This document shows positions 54,744 through 64,000 of a DNA stretch of 64,000 bases, piece after piece. The stretch lies in NCBI RefSeq assembly GCF_023278565.1, contig NC_064677.1, positions 7,192,001 through 7,256,000 of the forward strand, read 5' to 3'. Source of the DNA: Colletotrichum lupini. Lineage: Eukaryota; Ascomycota; Sordariomycetes; Glomerellales; Glomerellaceae. The position numbers and the translations under genes are program-made. Numbering within the stretch: position 1 is the stretch's first letter; each line of letters opens with the position of its first letter. The notes under the pieces are model-generated. The model did not search any database. It was given only the letters and a program-made list of their open reading frames with translations, and was not told where the DNA came from.

Positions 54744-56762
54744 CGTCAACGAGTTTGTTGGTGTGGCAGCAAGTGCGTAAGAGCTGATGCCAGGATGAAA
54801 GAGCCGCTCAATTCATTATTACTTCAAATGTGTGGGTGATTGACAATCAGTTATATTGTAGGGAGGCCCACATCTAACGAACTCTTGACCGTTGCTCCCA
54901 CATGAATGCTGACTGCAGATGAGAAGGATTTTCTTCCCTGGATCGTGAAAACAGCAGGCAGCAACTTAAGGCTACATGGGTTCTTCATGCCAGGGCATGC
55001 TGGTACCCTACCAGAAACCTGCATGAATGCATTGAGGGCCGGTTGTACGCTCTGGGAGGCTCGGCAGCTGATGGGCTCACACTGCATGACCAGGAGGAGG
55101 CGCTCTTATTCGGGACCAACGAGCAGCGAGGAAAGGTTCAGCTTGACCTGGGTCCCTTCCACGCTATCGACGCATACCAAGTTGCTGCGTGGGCCCGATA
55201 ACTGGGCGTAAGCTCACAGTTTGGCCCCGGATGCGACAAATTTGTACTAGCGAGATGGCACGAAAGACAGGGGTGGGAACAAGAAAGATCCAACAGTCCG
55301 AGGCGAACTCAACAATGCATGAGATGAACATGCCTCGAGTCTATTTCTTAAATCCTCCCAGACTGAACTTTGTAGATTTGAGAATCGATATTCTGGCGTT
55401 TGGGAATATACATACGACTTTGTACCTAGATCTATTTGGCGTAGGTATCCAATAACAAGGTAATTAGCTCCACTTCCTCAATATCCAGCCCGACTATCAC
55501 TGACTGTGAGCCTGCGGACATGATCCAGTAATAGTCAGACACTTTCTAGCCTGAGAAAAGACGATGAAAGTATGAAGATTTGTCTGGAACGAATCTATCT
55601 TAGGACTTTACGGCTTGAACCAAGATTCTATGCCTGCTCAGGGTGTTGAAGCATAAAGAAATGGACCATGGGCAAGGGAGCAACCGCTGAAGCCGAGTCG
55701 TCATACAAGCCGCTGCCTTCAGGTCGTGCGATTCGTAAGGTCGCCGAAAAAGGAATTCATTAATAGTATTGTCAACATCCGTCTGTGTGCTTCCGATTCT
55801 AAAGTACAACGAGCAATACTATCTCTCTAAAACCCCAAAGTAATGTCAACTCAGTGTCCTTGACCTTGCGGTCCTTGTCAGAGGATACCTGGGCCCTTTT
55901 CAACAATCTGACGGAGATACCGGGCTTTGTGGTTGAAACTTCCGTCTGTGAAGCTGACAGTAGGTGTAAGCTCCAGGTGTTACCGAGTGCTGAATTCACA
56001 ACGGGAGAGATCCACCAAAATCCTGAGGCCAAACGAAAGGTCCGTCGAGTGACGATTTCCCCTTTCGGAAAGGTGAAGTCTAAGATGAGTCCTCTTTGGG
56101 TAATTTAGATGGCCAGGTGAAGCTTCGTAGTGGGTCCTCGGGACTGGTCCAGTGACTGATGCTTCGAGATACCTCGCCGCATCAACATGGGACGACCTAC
56201 CGCCCTTCGGACAGCCCTTCGACTACCTAAACTTCTTTTCATTCCTCGCCGTATTGACCTCCCTTTTTCTTCCTCATCACCGCAAGACTTTCCGCGACTT
56301 TGCGCAACATTCCGCAGATCATTTGCCCTTCGCAGACTTTTCCCGCCGTGGCCAGGAAATCAACCTGGCTTGACCACATTCGTGACTAAACAACTCTTCT
56401 TCCATTCTGGATTGATGGCTCTTGCATTCACTTGGCTACCTTACCCACTTGCCGCATCCCGTTCTATTGCGCCGGTCTCTTTTCTCTCCAGAGTCGAGCG
56501 GGAAGATATCATCAACTCATCAATGATCGTGAAGCCCATACTGGTCAGATATAGTCAGGTAAGCATCTTCTCGCAACTTGGCATTTTCCACCAGCTGTAT
56601 TGGCTGCATATTCGTCAGATCCTAAGCAAATGAGGATCACTATTTCTTCTCCTGACTGATCTTGATGGCTTTCAGTGATACAAGTCATTGAAGATGCCAT
56701 TTAGTGGTGTTGTTCAGCAAGTCCTTGCGTTGTTGTTCAGGGACCCTCACCCAACGCCAAAA
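54744..56762. other. Intergenic, no supported gene
   Basis: This 2-kb stretch has scattered open frames under 150 codons on both strands, several without ATG. I see no domain, intron set or RNA. The right end is the promoter of the 56763 gene. Confidence 0.4.
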
Positions 56763-58868
56763 ATGTGCGAAGACTCAAGCTCCTATCAATGGGACTACGG
56801 CCAGCTTTTGGTCAACAGCAGTCATCTCTTCTCCAACACGTCTCGATCCATTACTTCTACACGTCAAGTAATTACAATAGGGCCTTTGCGTCGACCTTCG
56901 ATCTATGCCAGCTTCACGGTGGCAAATTTCTCGCAAATGGCAAAGGCCATTGATGTCAACAGCGCCGTAGACACTTGCTCTGTTGCAGAGTGCAACGAAA
57001 ACGTGCCCAGAACTCGGCATCTCGCGAATGCTAGCAATGTGTTCCCGGAATACACCTCTTTCAATCAGTTCCTAGACGCTGAAGGCAATTAGAGATTGTC
57101 TGGGCTCTCTGAGACTGGTCTCTCGGATACCTCAAGCGTTGAGGAATCGCGACGGAGATCCCCAAGCCCAGGTTTGTTTTCCTTTTCTTCTACTGCAACA
57201 AGGCTTGATACTTATGGAATTCAAGCAGAATGGGCCTCTAAAAGTCCCTTTAGTCCTCTTGAAACACTTCCCTCTCGACCCTCTCGTCCCCTTTTCGGCC
57301 ATAGAAGCAGCAACAGGACCGCAGATGCCTTGCTCAAGCCTACAAGACTCTTCCAGCTTTCTATTGGTTCTCAACCAGAATACAAGCTTGACATTCCACA
57401 GCAGACCTCGGGAACTTCCTACGGAGATTACGACAACACCTCGGTCATCACAGTTGTCAGGGATGCCAATAACATCCACCACCCAATTCCATCTCATGTT
57501 CCCGGAGAGTTCTTTTGCAGCCATTCCGGGTCCTTCAGTGTCTCATCGGTCTGTGCTGAAGCGCGGGAAGAGCATCAGAGGCCTGAGCTCATCACGGAAG
57601 TAATTGGAGATATTGACGAGTTCCTGTCTAGCCTTAAGCTTGGACACTGTCGGGAGGGACTTGTTTGGGACTACCGTGAAAGGGACTTTTTCATTGCATC
57701 TCAAGAGCCTCTGCCACTGCAAATCCCGGCGAAGAGCAAGCCAATCATTCACGGAAGCCAACCTATACACCCCAACGCTGAGGCAAAGCCATTGTTCACC
57801 ATAAATGAGGAAGTCAACAACCGCGGAAATGGACCTTCCAATCAACCGACTTTGCCTATGGCCCTTCCTTTAACAAAGCACAACGGCTTTGTTGACCCAT
57901 CCATGGTCCCCGCGCCTCTGAGCATCATCAAGCGATCCAAAGCTGATGCTAGCCGCAAATTCAAGCGTCCATCTCCACTGCGTGCTCGAGGTAACAAAAA
58001 GCCGACTGAGCCCAGAGACATCGAGTATACCAGAAGACAACAAACCAGATTGCGACCGGACTCGCCTCCATCTCTCGGTCCTCTCTTCGACGAGAGCGCA
58101 TTTGGCACTCCTGTGGTTCCCTTTCTACCCATTGTCGAGCCTCGTCAGCTCTTCTTTCCTTCGCCGAATTCGATCGCTTACCTCGAGCACGAGCTTTCTG
58201 ACGTGATCGATCTCGACACTGATGATGTCGCTACGGTAATCGAGGCTCCCACTAGCGCTGCTGGCGTTTCTCAGTGGGACGAAGAAGATTCCATTGACTT
58301 CTTGCTCGGCCCCATCGCAAATGCACCGCCTCCCGTACCACCACACAGGGTGCTTGCCCAGCCGCAAGACCCCTTGTTAAACCGAGGCGTTGTGCTTGAC
58401 TGGCTGGAAGATTCGGAGACTGTCAGCGGTGGCCAGGATGCTACCAGCCATAACGAGTTTGGTGCTCCTCGTCCCTGTCGTGTTCGAGACGTTAATGCCA
58501 GTAGCAATGACGAAGCCGATACCCCTTGTCCGCTTCGTGCTCAAGACGTCAACGCTCGCGTCAATGCCGGCGTCGATGCTCTGATCTACCCGATTGTGCA
58601 GGCCGAGAACGACTTCGCGTATTACGAGGATGACTTCCTTCACGAAGTCATGACTGCTGTGAGTGAGACCCAAGCGACTGACCTAGATGAGCAGCTTCGG
58701 CTCCTAGGTTCAGTCTATCCAAGCAGAATCCTCCTGTGGCCTTTGCACCATCCCGCCACGGACACTGAACCCGAGAATGCCTCTCAAGAGGGCGTCGAGC
58801 GTAGTCAATCAACTCCCGTATCGACCGTCACTGAAGAGCTTCCCGAGAGCCCCAAGTGCTTTTTGTGA
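56763..58868 (+). CDS. Large low-complexity hypothetical protein
   Basis: A 590-codon open frame (57093-58868) has no ATG until about 57857. The frame immediately upstream (ATG at 56763, MCEDSSSYQWDYGQ) is in the same phase and is interrupted only by TAG at 57090-57092. Removing a 54-nt intron (57039-57092, weak donor GTGTTC, good acceptor CAATTAG) yields 683 residues. The protein is Ser/Pro-rich and mostly disordered. The central part (EVIGDIDEFLSSLKLGHCREGLVWDYRERDFF) may be the only folded segment. Near the C-terminus CRVRDVNA and CPLRAQDVNA form a degenerate internal repeat, followed by acidic DLDEQLRLLGSVYPSRILLWP. No known family was recognised; a regulatory or scaffold role would be a guess. 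Confidence 0.6.
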
Positions 58869-59519
58869 AATTCAGCTGGCTACCCATAGCTGTCCGAGCT
58901 TGCGAATGCGGTATCGAGAGGCTGACCAAGATGAGGAAGAGCATTATAAAGTGAACAACAACCATGTCAGTATTGTAAGATTCGAGTCTCTGAATTTCCG
59001 GATGCTTTCTTGACGTTACGAGACCTGAGAATGACTGAAAGCCAAGTATACTGGCCAGACTGACTGAGTAAATGCCCCGAGAAAAGCGATGATGAATATT
59101 GTGGACGGCCCGGAGAATCGATAATGGAGCTAAGACAGGGAGACAGAGAGTAAGATGTTTGCTGCAGTAAATGGGCAGGTGAGACTCGGATGGACTCGAG
59201 TAATTGGCTGGTCGGATTCCCTGACCGCATTCTGCAAAATTGCTGTGAGCTTGTGCTAGGCTGAGGGCCTGAAGTTTGGTTTTGCAAGGCGGCGTTTCGG
59301 CTTCCTGTTCTCCTTTCTGACTTTGTTGAGCTCTGGTGGATTTGGCATGAACCCGAATGACCTTAGTTACACAAGTGTAAGCCACCAACTCTATTATGCT
59401 ACTACACCGCTGGGTATTCTTTTAAGACTTGCTTTTCATTGACACCAAATAAATCCTGAATGTGCTGCTTTCCTCTTCAAGTGATCGTCTTGAGTCGAAG
59501 CCGATGTGTTCGTGTAAAC
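58869..59519. other. Convergent intergenic interval
   Basis: This lies between two stop codons of convergent genes. It should hold their 3' untranslated regions and terminators. No gene was seen. Confidence 0.45.
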
Positions 59520-60968
59520 TCAATCATCTCTCGCTGTCTCGTCATTGGCGGGGATATGGGAAGCCCGGCTCTCATTATCCTCACCCTTGTCAAGAGGCTC
59601 CAACTCCTGTTCACTGGCCGCATCCCCTAATTCCACGTCCCCTGCGTTCCCATGATCTCGAGTCCCTCCCACAATGGTTCCTATTCTTGAGGTAGTAGAA
59701 TTCACCCACCCAAGAAGTGAGTCTTCTTTAATGACTCTCCGTCTGTGGCCGCCAACTGTTGTTCGGCTCCTTCTTGCACTTTCCATAGGATTTGACGGGC
59801 GAGCCGGCGGTCGGTAATGCCACTGCCAAAACCTCCGGGAGAATAAAGGACGTAGAATGGGTGCGTTGACAGCAATCAGACCAACTTCGCATTCTCGGAC
59901 TCCCCATCGGTTTACCGTAATTGTTGAAGGTTCTGATCCCAAAGTTACCGCAACTCGCATGATCGCGGCCGCGATGACGAATAAACCGGAGCATATCAGT
60001 ACTGCTATGAATATCTTCTTGTAGAAAGGTACCCTGATTTCCTTCAGAACCGGCAGCGGCAGACAAAGAATGGCTGCATCGGTCACAACATCTTGTCTCT
60101 GGTCAGTTTGGAACACTGAGTTATTCAACTAGACTCTCTATTATACTTACTGAGAAATGTCGAGACCAGTAGATTTTGGGCTTTGAAAACACACTTCTCA
60201 CTAGGTAGGGGCCTCACTCCCCAATTATCTGAAAACCTGTACGATGCCATTAGCCCAAATTTCCAGTGGAACTTGAGAGTCCATCACTCACGGCATACAG
60301 CTAAAGCTTATCGTTCCAACCACAACCAGGTATGATAAAATCGTAAACCAGGCCAGGTGTTTCAGAACTCTCGCACTCTGCCACAAATCAAACGTCATTC
60401 GCTTACTTCAGAACTGTCAGTCTCTGTCTTTCGGAAGGACCAGGAGTGCGAAATACTAGAAGAATAACAGGGTCGCTTTCATAGACCACAAGTATGCGGT
60501 GTATGAATACCAAGCTACTTGTTGGAACTTGGAACCTTGTACAAGTCGTGCCACTTCTTCATCGGAAAGAGTGCTGATTTGGGCAGCGGTGAGATCCACG
60601 TTCGTGCCATATCGGTCTAGGTTTACACATATCAGTACCGCCAAATCCTCTTCATCTCTTAAATGCTCATTATCAGAAGTGATACTCACACACTAAGTCG
60701 ACCATCACAAAACAGACCGTGTATAAGAACAAAGTCTATCCAGATGAAATATTAGCGCAACGTCACGTCATTGACTAATGCATGCTCATTTCCGGCTTAC
60801 AACAAGCATTGTGTAGTCGTCTCCCTTGAGACCTCTGGGGCCAACCATGCGAATTCTCACGAAGAACCGCAACAATATGACGAGAGCTCCAACACCGAAC
60901 CAAGTCCACATCTCCTTCAGGAATTTGTCATCGCGTCTCAGGATACTGTCCAGTTGACCGATCGCCAT
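59520..60968 (-). CDS. Rhodopsin-fold (Pth11-like) seven-helix protein, possibly frame-broken
   Basis: This gene belongs to the large ascomycete rhodopsin-domain family (seven-helix, Pth11-related) at the plasma membrane. Exons by GT-AG rules are 60801-60968, 60690-60735, 60407-60616, 60292-60375, 60151-60236 and 59520-60091. They show helix 1 (FGVGALVILLRFFVRIRM), GLKGDDYTML, YLWSMKATLLFF, a helix ending YLVVVGTISFSCMP, FSDNWGVRP, and the family hallmark NVVTDAAILCLPLPVL. Helix 7 is followed by a charged cytosolic tail of about 100 residues. The joins close in frame except inside the third exon, where LLFF is followed by TAG (about 60461-60463) and the downstream exons need a one-base shift. 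This may be a pseudogene, a sequencing error or an exon I misplaced. Confidence 0.72.
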
Positions 60969-62062
60969 GCTTAAGGGCGCGCGTCCGTCCGCCGACGCAT
61001 ACGTCGAACAGTGATCATCTATCGAGGCGAGGCTTTTGTTGGGCGGTCGCCCATGGGAGATGTGTCAATGTCGTCGGCAGGCTTTGGGTACATGAAGTTG
61101 GCGGGTTTTTCAAGCTGTCGTCTCATTTAGCCACATGCAGGCGCGTTTTCCTACAGTAGGTTTGGGGGAGACATGAAGTTTAGGATTCTTAGATGAGACT
61201 TCGAAATGCCGAAATTGAAGTGTCGAGCGCGTCGGGGTCGAGAAAACGCTTGTCCGTAATGTCAACTAGACCCAAAGAGGTGCTGTTGGGGAACGCTCTG
61301 GTCGCGCAGACGTTGATCTGGCGCTGACTGATGACTCGTGGCGTTTCGTAGTCGCAACTCTAAAAGGCAGTGTTGCTACGGTCACATCAGACTAAGACAG
61401 AATAGCGGCTCTCGGACCTTTTGGGCGGCCGAAGAGAGACTGAAGTTAGTGATTCCCAATTATGAGCCCCTCTTGACAATAATCCATTTCGTATGGTAGT
61501 GGATTGAGTATACCGGTGTGGGCAACAGAGTCATAATAAGAATGAGAGTGTCCTTTTTCTTGAGACCTTCAAGCATCACAAGGTCAGGTGACCTTGATTA
61601 AAAACAAGGTTTCGGGGAGAATATAGGCGTTATTGCGCCAAATGCTTAATGATACAACATGTTCTATAATGTAGATCTTATTTCAAAACATGGCGTCATG
61701 GACAATTCATGAATATAGAATATGATTTCAAACGCGCAGGTATTGGTTGTGGTGAAGAACAAAATTTCTTTACTTCAAAGTGCAATGTCTCCAGTTCAGG
61801 TCCCTTAGCGAGGTAATGTTGCTCAGTGTCCACAATTAGTGACTGGATACTTCACTGTAATAACTCGGCTATGATTTAAGAACCTGAGAGACGCTGGTAT
61901 TGTAGTTTTACTTGCTCGAATTCAGAGATGTATGTCATTGCCTCGAGGTGATTCCATCATTATCATTAAAGCTGAGTTGTCCTACTCAGATATCTTCAAT
62001 CAGCGGACTACTATAGAGATGACCTTCTGACAACCATCGAAACACGCAGGTATATTCCAACC
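60969..62062. other. Intergenic
   Basis: This 1.1-kb stretch holds the promoter of the rhodopsin-fold gene and the 3' flank of the next gene. I see no open frame of note, RNA or repeat. Confidence 0.45.
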
Positions 62063-63689
62063 TCAGACTTGAATCCTTCGAGCAGAGCGCTTCACAACGA
62101 AAGCGCCACGCTCGATCGTGTTGATCAGAATGTGGCCACTCTTGAAGTAAGGGTAGTGAGACCAGGTGCCGACGAAGTCAATGGATCCGCCAAGGGGTTC
62201 GTTGTCGTTCTCGGGGTAGATGTCGAAGAATCCAACCTCGGAAACGCCGCCTCCGGTGGGGTCATCAGGGAGAGAGGAGACGTCTAGAATGCGGAGACCG
62301 GCACCGTAGTGGCTCTGGAAGGCAAGGCCGTCGATGACGAACTGGTTGTGGTCAATGCCGTAAGCCTCGCTGCGGTAGTAGCCAGTCTGCTTAGGAGCCT
62401 CAAGAGATCTAATATCCCAGAAGTAGGTGATGGGGTAACCGCTAGCAGCAGGACCGGTAGCATCAACCTCATCGTACTCGTCGTCGAGGACGAGGTACTC
62501 CTGCCACTCGGTGTTGGTGACCCAACCCTGGTGGGTGTCTATATGTACAATCAGTCTTAGTTCATGATTTCAATGAGGGACAAAGCAAGTCGACGTACAG
62601 CTGGCACCCTCGTAAGAGGTGCGAGAAATGATGTTGGTCTCATTCTTGTTGGTGACATCGTAGATGGTCAAAGTGTCCTCGTTGTAACCATAGCAGATAT
62701 CACGGCCAAAGTACTTCTCGTCAGGGCCACGGTAGACGAGGCACTGAGCATCGTGGACGTAACCGTCACCAGCGGCACAACCCGGGGAGGTAGGATTGGC
62801 GGGGTCGCTGAGGTCAATGAAGATCAGACCGGAGCGGCAGGCGCTGGAACGAGGCTGGGCGCCGACAGCAACGGCGTACTGCTTCTCCTCGTTGATGACG
62901 ATGTTGTGGGTGGAACCGGCGGGAAGGCCGTTCCAGTAACCGGTAAGGTCACGGGAGTTGCTGAAGGTGACCGGGCTGGCGGGGTCAATGTCCAACAGCT
63001 ATCCCCAACGGTTAGTATTTTAGAGACTTGAGGCACGATGATGTTGATGAGCTTACCTTGGTCAGATCGAAGATCTGAACACCATGGCGGGAGGCCTCAC
63101 TGCCGATGACGACGTAGTTCTTGTATCCGCGTAGCTCACGCCAGATAGACTGGGTAGAGTACTGCGGGAGGCGACCGAGGTAAACGAGCTTGCCCGCAGA
63201 TGTGATCTCAGCAAAGGCGGCACCATCAGCCTGAGCAATAATGGCAAACTCGCGACCGTCGGGGCTGGTCCAACCCCAAGAAGAGGATCCCTCGCCGGCG
63301 GTAGAGCCAAGGTCGGAGTGGCTCTTGAAGTCGTAGAAGTCGACCTTGTTGCACTTGAAAGTGTTGTTGGCATCGCCAGGGATGACCTCGGCAACACCAT
63401 TTACGCAAGAAACGGGGCCCTCCTCCGCGAGGCGGCTCGTGTACTTGGTCGACTCCATCTCTCCGGCCTCTCTTTGGCGATCCCATGACGCCTATGAGTT
63501 GCGAAGGTTAGATCAAGTGCTGTAAGCAAAGCCACCGGTGTCAAATACCTTCTTACGGGCCATGAGGTCCTTGTGAATGACACCGCTGTCGTAAATCTCA
63601 GAGACGAGTTCACTGGGTGCGATCTCCTTGGCCGAAGCTCCAGAGAGGAGCGCCGACACGGCCAAGGTTGCCAAGGTAATTGCCTTCAT
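62063..63689 (-). CDS. Secreted choice-of-anchor-B-family beta-propeller-like protein
   Basis: Exons 63549-63689, 63057-63491, 62599-62998 and 62063-62538 close in frame to 483 residues. A clear signal peptide (ITLATLAVSALLSGASA) opens the protein. The rest consists of repeated beta-rich blades with motifs such as YVVIGSEASRHGVQIFDLTK, GLIFIDLSDPANP, GYVHDAQCLVY, DTLTIYDVTN and LRILDVSSLP. These are the LVIP/choice-of-anchor-B repeat style, where each blade reports 'it is D'. Paired cysteines in the middle (SACRSG, PGCAAGDG, DAQC, DICYG) suggest disulfides. Codon use is strongly GC-biased at third positions, giving long antisense open frames and suggesting high expression. Function is unknown; such proteins are secreted or cell-wall associated. 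Confidence 0.85.
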
Positions 63690-64000
63690 CTTGAGTGGTT
63701 CAGGAGGGGTCCTGGGAGTTATCTTAGGCAGGGGTGATTGACGGTTGAACCACGATGATCACTTCACAACCAAAAGAGCGGAGAGGTGCAGAGCAAGATC
63801 TTCTGCTGATCGAACGGGCGACGACGCGATTCTTTTATCTTCCTCCCATCACAACTTGGCGTTCTCCTTCCCCTCAATTCTTGTGTCGGGCTTCGCGGTA
63901 TCTCTCCACCGCTTTACGAGCCAAAAACATGATTATTGTTCTTTGTCCTGCTAGAAACAGAAGGTCAAGAAACAGCGGTTGGAAGGTGGGAGCAACGAGC
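63690..64000. other. Promoter of the secreted protein gene
   Basis: This is the 5' region of the minus-strand gene ending at 63689. No other gene is visible up to the edge. Confidence 0.45.

Noticed and set aside
62069..63031. Long plus-strand open frames across the secreted beta-rich protein gene
   Set aside because: Same reason: strong third-position bias on the minus strand leaves antisense frames open. No family features.
1..64000. tRNA, rRNA and CRISPR features
   Set aside because: None recognised by eye on either strand. A covariance-model scan was not possible, so small RNA genes could be missed.

Overview
The window is nuclear DNA of a filamentous ascomycete (Pezizomycotina; I cannot fix the class). 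The evidence is short spliceosomal introns (about 47-75 nt) with GT-AG ends and fungal branch/acceptor context, fungal-specific families (PDR-type ABC transporter, QutR/QutA-type regulators, Zn2Cys6 factors, Mgr2, a tail-anchored FHA protein), and a retrotransposon destroyed by C-to-T/G-to-A changes of the repeat-induced point mutation (RIP) type.

Layout. 1-8244: ordinary genes, namely the N-terminal part of a GMC oxidoreductase (-), Mgr2 (-), a tail-anchored FHA protein (+) and a small membrane protein (+). 8382-15995: one full-length Ty1/copia-type element with 182-bp LTRs, a 5-bp target-site duplication and heavy RIP decay. 17060-22014: a ten-exon PDR/ABCG transporter (+). 22817-40221: a quinate-utilisation (qut/qa) cluster containing the repressor qutR, a stand-alone shikimate/quinate dehydrogenase, a SnoaL-like protein, catabolic dehydroquinase qutE, activator qutA, dehydroshikimate dehydratase qutC and quinate dehydrogenase qutB. 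A degenerate NACHT-like gene and an AAA+ ATPase gene sit in the middle of it. 41167-46253: an unknown protein, an AflR-like Zn2Cys6 factor and a secreted laccase. 46254-64000: gene-poor, with four weakly characterised genes (49039-50349, 53490-54743, 56763-58868, 59520-60968) and a secreted choice-of-anchor-B-type protein (62063-63689).

How the genes work together. QutB oxidises quinate (or shikimate), QutE dehydrates 3-dehydroquinate to 3-dehydroshikimate, and QutC converts that to protocatechuate. QutA activates transcription and QutR, a pseudo-enzyme made from the last three AROM domains, restrains it in the absence of quinate. Every promoter of these genes carries one copy of an 18-bp site, CGG-N12-CCG with an invariant internal CTT (consensus CGGRWRARMNCTTWGCCG). 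It strongly resembles the 16-bp binding site known for the Neurospora activator QA-1F. The same site lies before the stand-alone dehydrogenase and in the shared SnoaL/qutE promoter, but I did not see it between the NACHT-like and AAA+ genes. The operator defines a regulon and marks the two intruding genes as probably outside it. No quinate permease (qutD/qa-y) gene is visible in the window.

The main new-looking points are the shared operator, the extra dehydrogenase and SnoaL-like members of the regulon, the NACHT-like/AAA+ intrusion, and the copia element with a half-tRNA-iMet primer site and a 1.8-kb structured 3' region.
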